NCBI RefSeq assembly: GCF_016746095.1
Contig: NZ_JAERTY010000003.1
Location: 372,001 to 436,000, forward strand
Length of the DNA stretch: 64,000 nt
Source of the DNA: Sphingobacterium faecale
Lineage (GTDB): Bacteria; Bacteroidota; Bacteroidia; Sphingobacteriales; Sphingobacteriaceae
Direction: 5' to 3'
In this document: one piece after another, positions 25,531 to 36,200 of the stretch
Numbering within the stretch: the stretch's first letter is position 1
Layout of the letters: the number at the start of each line of letters is the position of its first letter
Program-made: the position numbers and the translations under genes
The notes under the pieces: model-generated
The model's database searches: none
Told to the model about the DNA's origin: nothing
What the model saw: the letters and a program-made list of their open reading frames with translations, nothing else

Positions 25531-25538
25531 TATCTTTG
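25531..25538 (+). promoter_or_regulatory. -7 box TATCTTTG of aminotransferase gene
   Basis: Exact TAnnTTTG match 32 nt before the ATG and 16 nt after the DUF1573 terminator. Confidence 0.6.
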
Positions 25539-25570
25539 TTCACCATTTTAAATAAAAATTTTTAGTTATT

Positions 25571-26773
25571 ATGCCAAAGATATCACAAAAAGGCATGGAT
25601 ATGCCAGCCTCTCCAATAAGAAAGCTTACTCCATTTGCAGATCAAGCAAAGAAGGAAGGAAAAAAAATATATCACCTGAATATCGGCCAACCAGACATCC
25701 AAACGCCGGATGTCATGCTTAATGCCTTAAAAAACATTGATTTTAAAGTATGGGCATACACACCCTCAGAAGGCACAGCTTCCTATAGAACAAAACTAGC
25801 CAGCTATTACAACAAGCTCAATTACAATATAGCACCGACAGATATCTTAGTTACGAATGGTGGCTCCGAAGCTATTACCATTGCCATGCAAGCCTGTCTA
25901 AACCCAGGAGAAGAGATAGTCATCCCCGAGCCCTTTTATGCAAATTACAATGGATTCGCTTGTTCTTCGGATGTTGTTATAAAACCAATCGTCTCCCATA
26001 TCGAAAAAGGCTTCGCATTACCCTCTATCGCAGATTTTGAGAAAGTAATTACGGAAAAAACGAAAGCAATTGCTATCTGTAATCCAAACAATCCTACAGG
26101 ATATCTTTATTCACGTGAAGAACTTGAGGCGTTAAAAGCAATCTGTATCAAATACGATTTATACCTATTCTCAGACGAAGCCTATAGAGAGTTCTGCTAT
26201 GATGGTCGTGAATTTATTTCTCCAATGCATCTAGAAGGGCTTGAAAATAATGTTGTCGTATTGGACACCGTTTCCAAGCGTTATTCGGCTTGTGGTGCAC
26301 GCATCGGGTGTCTCATCACGAAAAACAAAGGCCTTTATCAAACTGCTTTAAAATTTGCACAGGCACGTCTCAGCCCATCACTAGAGGGACAGATAGCCGG
26401 CGAAGCAGCTGTAGACACGCCGGATTCTTATTTTGAGGCTGTTTCAAAAGAATATACAACGCGTCGAGACACATTAGTCAAAGGCTTAAACAAAATTGAT
26501 GGTGTATTCTGTCCTAATCCAGGAGGCGCATTCTATGTAGTAGCCAAATTACCAATTGACAATGCCGATAAATTCTGTCAATGGATGCTAGAAAAATTCA
26601 GCTACGAAAATGAAACGGTAATGATGGCACCAGCCACCGGATTCTATAGCACACCAGGTTTAGGTTTAAACGAAGTCCGTTTGGCATATGTCTTGAATCA
26701 AGACGATCTAAAACGAGCGCTAATTTGTTTAGAAAAAGCGCTTCAAGAATATCCAGGAAGAAAAGAATTCTAA
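25571..26773 (+). CDS. PLP-dependent class I/II aminotransferase
   Basis: A 400-residue fold-type I aminotransferase. The cofactor lysine is in DTVSKRYSACGARIGCL; other marks are NIGQPDIQTPD, TNGGSEAITIAMQA, AICNPNNPTGYLYS, FSDEAYREFCYDG and a C-terminal VRLAYV arginine that binds the substrate carboxylate. It moves amino groups between an amino acid and a 2-oxo acid. Aspartate or a broad range of amino acids is plausible; the exact substrate cannot be told. It ends at a 20-bp hairpin shared with the converging SGNH hydrolase gene. Confidence 0.93.
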   Translation: MPKISQKGMDMPASPIRKLTPFADQAKKEGKKIYHLNIGQPDIQTPDVMLNALKNIDFKVWAYTPSEGTASYRTKLASYYNKLNYNIAPTDILVTNGGSEAITIAMQACLNPGEEIVIPEPFYANYNGFACSSDVVIKPIVSHIEKGFALPSIADFEKVITEKTKAIAICNPNNPTGYLYSREELEALKAICIKYDLYLFSDEAYREFCYDGREFISPMHLEGLENNVVVLDTVSKRYSACGARIGCLITKNKGLYQTALKFAQARLSPSLEGQIAGEAAVDTPDSYFEAVSKEYTTRRDTLVKGLNKIDGVFCPNPGGAFYVVAKLPIDNADKFCQWMLEKFSYENETVMMAPATGFYSTPGLGLNEVRLAYVLNQDDLKRALICLEKALQEYPGRKEF

Positions 26774-26782
26774 ATTTTTCGT

Positions 26783-26824
26783 GCAAGAGAAAAGGCTAAG
26801 TAAATACTTAGCCTTTTCTCTTGC
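26783..26824. terminator. 20-bp perfect hairpin between aminotransferase and SGNH genes
   Basis: Arms 26783-26802 and 26805-26824 fully complementary with a 2-nt centre; right arm ends one base before the SGNH stop codon. A- and T-runs allow use in both directions. Confidence 0.92.
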
Positions 26825-26825
26825 T

Positions 26826-27902
26826 CTAATGTATATTATGCTTTTTCAGCACATCGAGGACGAAAGGTTCAATTTGTTCAACCATCCGCATAAATCCTAA
26901 ATCATTAGGATGTGTACCGTCTGTAGTTGCTTCATGATCCTCCCCTAATAAACTAGAGTTATCGAGGTAATACAACGCTTTAATCCCTTTAGCTATAAGT
27001 TTATTATATTCAGCTTTCCAATTAGCATTCTGTAAATGATTTCGCTTGTTCCAGTTTTGATTAAAATAACTGAGTTCCCTTATAACAGATGGAATCATAA
27101 CAATCGGCGTATTAGGATGCTTCTCCCTTAAATAAGTAACTATATAAGAGGTTCGATCCGTCACCTGTTCGGGTGAAGAATTAGGTACACAATCAAGAAT
27201 AAACATATCTGGATTTGCATCTGCCAGCATATGCACCACTTCTTTCTCCATTCTTGCATTTCCACTTATTCCAAAATTTATAAAATTATAACCTGTACGC
27301 CTCGATAATATTGCGGGGTAAGCCATACCTGGTCGACTTGCTGAAGCACCATGAACGATGCTAGACCCGTATATAATTATATTTCTCTTAAAAGGATTGG
27401 TTAGAGGTTGAAAACTTGCATCTTCATCTATCCCGATCTCCAAAGACTTGGTCTCATCGTATAGAGGCAGATAGACTAAAAACTCTTTTTCCTTTGAGTC
27501 GAGATTTTCCAAGACAAGTGTTTCTTCACAGGTTTTAACAGTTCCTTTTGAACCCGCATACTGCCATTTGCCTTTTTCATTTTTAATATAAACATCAAGC
27601 CCTTTGTTAGCAATCGCGGTCAGGTTAAGCCCTACTTTTCTATCGGTAACACACCACCTCGCATACAACTCCGAAGTATTAGATCTAAAAGTCACAAACA
27701 TCCCCGCACTATTCGTGTATAGGTTTTTGACATTCTTTGGCATATTGCCGTACCTTAAGGTATCTACACGATGAAATTGCTCTGGGGTATCAAAATATTT
27801 CCCATAAATAGGCAACGTATGGAAAACATTTTTTTTTCCCTGAGCCTGTACAGCCATAATAGACAGGCAAATAGCGATCAATAAAATAGTAAGTCTTTTC
27901 AT
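26826..27902 (-). CDS. Secreted SGNH/GDSL hydrolase with GxDLY N-terminal domain
   Basis: A signal peptide (about 1-20) is followed by a beta-rich domain (about 25-165) with the GxDLY-type element GLDVYIKNEKGKW, then an SGNH esterase domain. Block I is IIYGSSIVHGAS, the glycine of block II is in NFGISGNAR, and the catalytic His is in DGTHPNDLGF, with Asp two residues earlier. This matches the Pfam pair SGNH_hydro_N / Lipase_GDSL_3 common in Bacteroidota, whose members act on carbohydrate esters. The substrate is unknown. Confidence 0.88.
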   Translation of the reverse strand: MKRLTILLIAICLSIMAVQAQGKKNVFHTLPIYGKYFDTPEQFHRVDTLRYGNMPKNVKNLYTNSAGMFVTFRSNTSELYARWCVTDRKVGLNLTAIANKGLDVYIKNEKGKWQYAGSKGTVKTCEETLVLENLDSKEKEFLVYLPLYDETKSLEIGIDEDASFQPLTNPFKRNIIIYGSSIVHGASASRPGMAYPAILSRRTGYNFINFGISGNARMEKEVVHMLADANPDMFILDCVPNSSPEQVTDRTSYIVTYLREKHPNTPIVMIPSVIRELSYFNQNWNKRNHLQNANWKAEYNKLIAKGIKALYYLDNSSLLGEDHEATTDGTHPNDLGFMRMVEQIEPFVLDVLKKHNIH

Positions 27903-27951
27903 AACACTAAAATTAACAAATAATACCTAAACAAACAGCTAACATTATTAG

Positions 27952-27959
27952 TATTTTTG
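27952..27959 (+). promoter_or_regulatory. -7 box TATTTTTG, 4 nt before ATG
   Basis: TAnnTTTG followed by AAAC then the ATG at 27964; predicts a leaderless mRNA. Confidence 0.6.
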
Positions 27960-27963
27960 AAAC

Positions 27964-29331
27964 ATGGAATACGCAATAGTCGATATTGAGACAACAGGAT
28001 CTTACGCTGGAGACAATGGAATGACAGAAATCGCTATTATTATACATAATGGTCAACACGTAGTGGATAAGTTTCAATCACTAATCAATCCAGATACGCC
28101 AATCCCATTTCATATACAATCCTTAACAGGCATTAGTAATGAAATGGTAGAAGATGCACCTACTTTCAAACAGATAGCGAAAAAAGTACATGCATTACTT
28201 CACAAACGGATCTTTGTAGCCCACAATGTTAATTTCGATTACTCATTTCTTAGTAAAGAACTAAAAAAAGCGGGTTACGATTGGAAATCCCAAAAGCTTT
28301 GTACGGTACGTCTATCACGAAAAATATTTCCAAATCTCGCTTCTTACAGCTTAGGGAAGCTCTGTCAAAATCTAGAAATCCCTATTTACCAACGTCATCG
28401 CGCCATGGGAGACGCTGAGGCTACAGTTACCTTATTCGAGATGTTGTTGCGAAATGACCATGACGCAGTGGTTCCGACCACACTTAAGAAAACAAAAGAG
28501 CAGCAGTTGCCCACACATATCAATCAGGAAGACTTTTTCAATCTTCCCGAATCACCTGGAATCTACCTCTTTAGAAACAGAAGTAATAAAATCATTTATA
28601 TTGGGAAAGCAATTAACATAAAGAAAAGAGTATTGAGCCATTTTAGCGGCAATAATACTTCACAAAAAAGACAATCCTTTATCAATGATATCTTCAGCAT
28701 TGACTTTGAAGAAAGCGGCACGGAGTTGATGGCACTTTTAATGGAATGCAAAATGATCAAAGAGCATTGGCCTATACATAATAGAGCTTTGAAAAAATTC
28801 GAACCTAAGTTCGGTCTCTTTGAATACGAAGATCAGAAAGGATACAGGAGACTTTTAGTATCGACTTTTAATAAGGAGGCCAAAGCAATACAGTACTTTG
28901 AAAGAGCTACAGAAGCGAACCACCTGATGTTAAAACTCATTACAGAGTTTGGTCTGAACAACAAGTTGTGTACTTTCTGTACAATTAGGCCAGAACTGAA
29001 ATCTAATATAGACTACACCAACCTTCTACCACCAAGCAGCTACAACGAGATGGTAAATGCAGCATTGGAATACGTTAACAGCAATCGAAATTCCTTTATT
29101 ATCATCGATCAAGGAAGAAATCTAGAAGAAAAGTCTTACATATTTTTTTCGGACGATCAGCTCTATGCATTTGGATTCATCCATACAGATAGCCAAATAA
29201 ATGACCCTAGCGATATAATCTCGGAGCAGGACAAATGTGTAAGCAACTACTATATGAATGCTTTGGTATTGCAGTATGCAGAAAGATTCCCCGGTAAGGT
29301 CAAACAAAAAAAGACGTTTTTTTCCAAATAA
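27964..29331 (+). CDS. DnaQ-type exonuclease fused to GIY-YIG nuclease (UvrC/Cho-like)
   Basis: Residues 1-170 form a DEDDh 3'-5' exonuclease: Asp7/Glu9 in VDIETTG, VAHNVNFDYSFL, and His145-Asp150 in HRAMGDAEAT. Residues about 190-275 form a GIY-YIG endonuclease (GIY at 199-201, YIG at 212-214, then KRVLSHF). The last 180 residues resemble the non-catalytic part of bacterial UvrC-like DnaQ fusions, with Cys-rich NNKLCTFCTIRP. Both catalytic sets look intact. A role in DNA repair is inferred from these domains. It lacks the RNase H and HhH parts of UvrC, so it is not UvrC itself. Confidence 0.9.
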   Translation: MEYAIVDIETTGSYAGDNGMTEIAIIIHNGQHVVDKFQSLINPDTPIPFHIQSLTGISNEMVEDAPTFKQIAKKVHALLHKRIFVAHNVNFDYSFLSKELKKAGYDWKSQKLCTVRLSRKIFPNLASYSLGKLCQNLEIPIYQRHRAMGDAEATVTLFEMLLRNDHDAVVPTTLKKTKEQQLPTHINQEDFFNLPESPGIYLFRNRSNKIIYIGKAINIKKRVLSHFSGNNTSQKRQSFINDIFSIDFEESGTELMALLMECKMIKEHWPIHNRALKKFEPKFGLFEYEDQKGYRRLLVSTFNKEAKAIQYFERATEANHLMLKLITEFGLNNKLCTFCTIRPELKSNIDYTNLLPPSSYNEMVNAALEYVNSNRNSFIIIDQGRNLEEKSYIFFSDDQLYAFGFIHTDSQINDPSDIISEQDKCVSNYYMNALVLQYAERFPGKVKQKKTFFSK

Positions 29332-29377
29332 CACTTATGGAAAAGAACATGTAATTTCATCTTCAATATAAAACCTT

Positions 29378-30103
29378 ATGACTAGAACTCCCACACCATT
29401 ATTATTTTTAGGAGCATTGGCTCTTATTATCGCCACACTATTTTCTTGTGGGAACGGAAACTCAGAAAGCAAAAACCGCATTCGTGTTGGCGGCGAAGGC
29501 AAGATCCGGGTTATGCCTGATCAAGTAACGTTAACGATAAATGCCAGTTTTTCCAAACCTAAAATGGCGGAAGCTGTTCGAGAAACACAAGCGACAGTAG
29601 ACACCGTCATGCTTATTTTGGAAAAGTTTGGAAAGAAAAATGAAGATATTAAAACAAGTAGTATATCTGCAAATAAAGACTATCAATATATAGGCAGTAC
29701 GTATAAGTTTGTAGGATTTCAAGCGGAACAAACAATAGACTTCGTTCTTCATGACCTCAACAAGTTTACAGAACTCACGGCAAAGCTATTAGAAACAAAG
29801 ATAAGCAGCATTTCCCAAATTCAATTCAACCATTCCAAAGCAGACAGCCTATTGCGTGAAGCAGACCTAATCGCCTACGATGATGCTTTGAAATCAGCCA
29901 ATAAACTAGCATACAAAGCCAATGTGCAACTAGGCACTTTGCTCTTTTTATCCAATGACGGGCTAGCTGCTAGTCAAGGAGGATACACAAGTGGCGAACG
30001 GATAGATACCTACAATAAAGCATTCGGAGGACAGGGCTTTAAAATAGCACCTGAAGTAATAGAGTTCAAGCGAAATATCATAACAGAATTTGGCATAAAA
30101 TAA
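29378..30103 (+). CDS. SIMPL-domain (DUF541) lipoprotein
   Basis: The N-terminus has a lipoprotein signal ending in LFSC (Cys at residue 24), so it is lipid-anchored in the envelope. The rest (about 30-241) is the SIMPL/DUF541 fold: IRVGGEGKIRVMPDQVTLTI, TQATVDTVMLILEKFG and DLNKFTELTAKLLE. Family members include the E. coli stress protein YggE; the molecular function remains unclear. It is upstream of the ABC-F gene, which has its own promoter. Confidence 0.88.
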   Translation: MTRTPTPLLFLGALALIIATLFSCGNGNSESKNRIRVGGEGKIRVMPDQVTLTINASFSKPKMAEAVRETQATVDTVMLILEKFGKKNEDIKTSSISANKDYQYIGSTYKFVGFQAEQTIDFVLHDLNKFTELTAKLLETKISSISQIQFNHSKADSLLREADLIAYDDALKSANKLAYKANVQLGTLLFLSNDGLAASQGGYTSGERIDTYNKAFGGQGFKIAPEVIEFKRNIITEFGIK

Positions 30104-30121
30104 TAAGGTGTAAATAAATAA

Positions 30122-31765
<1,644 letters not shown>

Positions 31766-31768
<3 letters not shown>

Positions 31769-31796
31769 AAAAGAGCGGTAATACCGCTCTTTTTTA
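31766..31796. terminator. 15-bp perfect hairpin between ABC-F and pirin genes
   Basis: Arms 31766-31780 and 31782-31796 fully complementary with six-A and six-T runs; serves both converging genes. Confidence 0.92.
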
Positions 31797-31797
31797 T

Positions 31798-32661
31798 TTA
31801 TACCAATTCTCCAAACTTACCTGTATTAAAGTCTTCAAACGCTTGTTGTATCTCTTCTTTAGTATTCATCACAAAGGGGCCATACGTCGCAATCGGCTCA
31901 TTAATCGGCTCTCCACTCATAATCAATACTATCACATCGTCTTCAGCTTCCACAGTAAATTGATCTCCATCGTTATAGAATAGTACCATTTTGTCTGTTC
32001 CTGCTTTAAAAGTATCGTTTACTATAACATTTCCCTGAATAACCAATAAGGCTGTATTGTAATGCGCGGGGAAATCAAATGTTGCGACCGCCCCCTTATT
32101 CAACTTAGCATTCATTAAATGTAATGGTGTGAAAGTCGAAGCTCCCCCCTGTATCCCATTATACTCTCCAGCAATCACCTCGATAATCCCTTCGTTATCT
32201 TCTAATGCATAAGTAGGGATATCTCCATGTATCAAGGCTTGGTATTTAGGCGGATCCATCTTATGTCTTGCAGGAAGATTTACCCACAACTGCACCATCT
32301 GAAAATCACCTCCCTGTTTACTCCATTCCGTCTCATGAAATTCTTTATGCAACACACCAGATGCTGCAGTCATCCATTGTACATCCCCTTCTCCAATAAT
32401 CCCACCACCACCAGAACTGTCACCATGCTCTACTCTACCTTTATAGGCAATTGTTACGGTCTCAAACCCACGGTGAGGATGTACACCGACCCCCTTCGGA
32501 ATGTCGCTAGCTGGAAAATTATACATAGAGTTATAATCCAACATAATAAAAGGACTCATCCTTGTCATCGGCACGTAACTCGGTATAAAATTGTGCACTC
32601 TGAACCCATCTCCAACAAAATGTGCTGGTTTGGGATTAAAAATATGTTCAACAGTTTTCAT
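31798..32661 (-). CDS. Pirin family protein
   Basis: A bicupin of 287 aa with the pirin metal-binding N-terminal cupin: GVGVHPHRGFETVTIAYKG, in which His residues bind the metal, then HEFHETEWSKQGG-type segment (LHKEFHETEWSK) and PAR/PKYQALI. Bacterial pirins include quercetinases and regulators of central metabolism; the role here is unknown. I chose the ATG at 32661. A further in-frame ATG at 32703 overlaps the promoter box TATCTTTG (32696-32689), whereas the chosen start has AAGGAG 10 nt ahead. Confidence 0.9.
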   Translation of the reverse strand: MKTVEHIFNPKPAHFVGDGFRVHNFIPSYVPMTRMSPFIMLDYNSMYNFPASDIPKGVGVHPHRGFETVTIAYKGRVEHGDSSGGGGIIGEGDVQWMTAASGVLHKEFHETEWSKQGGDFQMVQLWVNLPARHKMDPPKYQALIHGDIPTYALEDNEGIIEVIAGEYNGIQGGASTFTPLHLMNAKLNKGAVATFDFPAHYNTALLVIQGNVIVNDTFKAGTDKMVLFYNDGDQFTVEAEDDVIVLIMSGEPINEPIATYGPFVMNTKEEIQQAFEDFNTGKFGELV

Positions 32662-32688
32662 CTTTACAGTCTCCTTAAATTCATATAA

Positions 32689-32696
32689 CAAAGATA
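32689..32696 (-). promoter_or_regulatory. -7 box TATCTTTG of pirin gene
   Basis: Exact TAnnTTTG match on the minus strand. With an AAGGAG ribosome site further on, it fixes the pirin start at 32661. Confidence 0.65.
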
Positions 32697-32754
32697 CATG
32701 CAACGGACTTACTAGAACTTAATATAGGTTAAGAAACAAAAACAGTGTACAAAA

Positions 32755-32780
32755 AAAAGCATTCATTACTGAATGCTTTT
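32755..32780 (-). terminator. Terminator of trxA
   Basis: Perfect 11-bp stem (32755-32765 with 32770-32780), 4-nt loop, followed on the minus strand by four further T bases after the stem (eight Ts in all). Confidence 0.88.
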
Positions 32781-32805
32781 CTATGTAGTTTCCAAAAAGA
32801 AAATT

Positions 32806-33123
32806 TTACAATTGCTTTTCTAATTTTTCAGTCAATACCGATTTAGGAACTGCACCTACTTGTTTATCAACGATCTCACCATTTTTGAAATATAACAATG
32901 CAGGAATATTTCTAATACCAAAACGTACTGATATCTCAGGGTTGTTATCAACGTTCACCTTGCCAACAACAGCTTTACCATCATATTCTTTTGCAATCTC
33001 ATCCACTACCGGACCTACCATACGACAAGGACCACACCATTCTGCCCAAAAATCGATCAATACAGGTTTATCGGATTTCAAAACAAGCTCCTCAAAGTTG
33101 CTATCTGTAATTTCTAATGCCAT
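32806..33123 (-). CDS. trxA: Thioredoxin
   Basis: A 105-residue cytoplasmic thioredoxin with no signal peptide. The active site is WCGPC (Cys30, Cys33), with the buried Asp in LIDFWAEW, the cis-Pro in [10 protein letters not shown] and the end G..VGAVPKS. It reduces protein disulfides, using electrons from NADPH through thioredoxin reductase. Promoter box TATATTTG at 33152-33159 and an AGAGGA ribosome site precede the start. It is 90 bp downstream of dnaE but is a separate transcript. Confidence 0.96.
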   Translation of the reverse strand: MALEITDSNFEELVLKSDKPVLIDFWAEWCGPCRMVGPVVDEIAKEYDGKAVVGKVNVDNNPEISVRFGIRNIPALLYFKNGEIVDKQVGAVPKSVLTEKLEKQL

Positions 33124-33151
33124 AATAATATCCTCTTTTTATAATTTAACA

Positions 33152-33159
33152 CAAATATA
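33152..33159 (-). promoter_or_regulatory. -7 box TATATTTG of trxA
   Basis: TAnnTTTG match on the minus strand, 29 nt before the trxA start. Confidence 0.55.
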
Positions 33160-33213
33160 ATCAATTGCCCACAATTGTAGTCTAATCGTATTGTAATAAA
33201 TATCTATACCCTA

Positions 33214-36200
33214 TCAATTTAATTGATATCGGATTCCTTTATTCTCCAACTCATCGATCAATTCGTTAGTCACTTTAATCTTTATAGTTTTGGCTGGCAT
33301 CTCTACAACAATATTTTCCTGTACATCCATTACCTTAAACTTCAAGCTACAATTGGCAACCTCTCCCTCTTCGACTGAAGCATGTACCAGCTCATTGATC
33401 AGCTTCACCACCTCTTCATTCAACTGCTGCAAAGCAATCTGTATAGTAAAGCTCTTAGCCAGCTTTTCTCTTAAATCAGAGAGCAATTGTATATTCTTGA
33501 TTTCAAAGCCCCAGTTTCCGACCTGCTTAAAACGTTCTTGCACCAGTCCTCGGATCTGTACGAAATAACCGTCTTGGAGATATCCTTTAAATTTGACATA
33601 ATCCTCTCCAAAAACAGCAATTTCATAAGAGTCGGAATAATCCTCAATTATAAACGAACCAAAAGGTTTACCATTTTTGGAAACACGATGTGCCGCATTC
33701 GCAATAATACCACCGACAACAGCTTCTTTATTTTTGATGCGATTAAATTCAAGAAGCACTTCCTCTTCTACTTCCGAAGCTTTTACCTTATTGATCAGCT
33801 GTAAATCTCGAACTGTATTCGCACAAAAGTGCTTAATCTCAAACTTATAGTTATCTAACGGATGACTTGTCAAATATATACCAATGACATCTCTTTCATA
33901 TTTAAGTTTCTCGATCAATCCCCAAGGAGGACAAGGCGCCAAAACAGGCTCTGGCAATTCAGCTGCAGCTCCCCCTCCAAAAAGACTGGCCTGAGCCGAG
34001 TGCTCATTTTCCTTAAAGCGCTGCGCAAATTTTATGGCTTTTTCAATCCCAGTCGTATTATCCCCATCTTTATAGAAATACTGAGCTCGATGCGTATCCG
34101 TAAAGCTGTCAAAGCCACCGGCATGTACCAAACTTTCAAAGGCCTTCTTATTAGCCGAGCGCAAATCAATACGCTTAGCAAAATCAAATATAGATTTATA
34201 CAATCCTTCGCTACGCGTCTCCACAATAGTATCTACTGCTCCTGCACCAACCCCCTTCACCGCACCAATACCAAACCGGATAGCTCCTTGCTCATTCACC
34301 GTAAACTTGTAGTGAGATTCATTCACATCAGGCCCCAATACCGCAAGCCCCATTCGCTTACATTCCTCCATAAAGAAAGTGACTTGCTTAATATCATTCA
34401 TGTTATTCGACAGTACCGCAGCCATATACTCTGCAGGATAATGTGCTTTTAGATAAGCGGTCTGATAAGCTACCCAAGCGTAACAGGTCGAGTGTGACTT
34501 GTTGAAAGCATAACTTGCAAAAGCCTCCCAGTCAGTCCATATCTTCTCCAGAACCTTCGCTTTATGGCCCTTTTCTACAGCCTGCTCTACGAACTTAGGT
34601 TTCATTTTATCCAACACAGCCTTCTGCTTCTTACCCATTGCTTTACGCAGAACGTCAGCGTCTCCTTTAGAGAATCCAGCAAGCTTTTGCGACAAAAGCA
34701 TGACCTGCTCCTGATATACCGTAATACCATAAGTCTCTTGCAGATATTCTTCACAAGCGTCCAAATCGTAAACAATAGGTTCAATACCATGCTTACGTTT
34801 AATGAAAGAAGGAATATACTCCATCGGCCCCGGTCTATACAAGGCGTTCATAGCGATTAAATCCGCAAACACCGTCGGCTTCAGTTCTTTCATATACTTC
34901 TGCATCCCAGGAGATTCGTATTGGAAAACCCCAATAGTCTCTCCACGTTGGAATAGTTCGTAAGTGATCTCATCGTCAATAGGAAACTCATCCGGATCCA
35001 ACTCAATACCATGTCTCAGTTTAACATTCGCAACTGTGTCCTTAATAAGAGTCAGCGTCTTAAGACCCAAAAAGTCCATCTTAAGCAATCCTGCACTCTC
35101 AACCACCGAGTTATCAAACTGAGTAACATACAAGTCGGAGTCCTTTGCCAACGATACCGGCACAAAATTCGTAATATCATCAGGCGTAATAATCACACCA
35201 CAAGCATGAATTCCTGTATTACGCATAGATCCTTCCAACACACGCGCTTGCTTGATTGTCTCTGCTTCAAGTCCGGCCCCATCTGCCAAAGATTTTAAGC
35301 GATTCACCGCATCCAACTCTTCTGTGCGAAGCACTTCCTTGAGCGCCTTTTCTTCCAGATTGAAAATCTTACTCAGCTTAAGATTCGGGATTAACTTCGC
35401 TATTTCGTTCGCGTCTGACAAAGGCAGATCCAAAACACGCGCCGTATCCTTTATAGAAGATTTGGCAGCCATGGTACCATACGTAATAATCTGTGCTACC
35501 TGAGATGCACCATATTTGTCTATTACATATTGCATTACACGACCACGTCCCTCATCATCAAAGTCGATATCAATATCTGGCATGGATACCCGATCTGGAT
35601 TCAAAAACCGCTCAAAGAGCAAATCATATTGAATCGGATCAAGGTTAGTAATACCCAGACAGTAAGCTACAGCAGAACCTGCTGCAGAACCACGTCCAGG
35701 CCCAACAGAGACCCCCATATCACGTGCAGCAGCAATAAAGTCTTGTACAATCAAAAAGTACCCTGGATATCCTGTACGTTCAATGGTTTCGAGTTCGAAA
35801 TCCAATCGTTCGGTAATCAGATCATCTATTTCCTTATAACGCTTTCTCGCTCCCACATAAGTAAGATGCTTCAAATAGGCATTTTCCCCTCGCTTCCCAC
35901 CATCCAAATCATCTTCAGCATGTTGAAATTCTTCGGGGATATCAAACTTAGGAAGGAGAACATCCCTATTAAGCGAAAAGATTTCGACCTTATCCAAAAT
36001 CTCCTGTATAGTCAAAATAGCCTCAGGCAGGTTACCAAAGGCTTTCTTCATCTCTTCAGAAGATTTAAAATAATACTCTTGATTAGGCATACCAAAACGG
36101 AAACCTCTTCCCCTTCCTTTTGGGGTCGAGAGCTTCTCTCCATCTTTTACGCACAACAAGATGTCATGGGCATGCGCATCAGCCTTATTTACGTAGTACG

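Noticed and set aside
32227-32688. 153-codon frame opposite pirin
   Set aside because: Antisense shadow rich in His and Arg; pirin motifs are clear on the other strand.
32662-32703. ATG at 32703 for pirin
   Set aside because: Overlaps the promoter box; the downstream ATG has a ribosome site.
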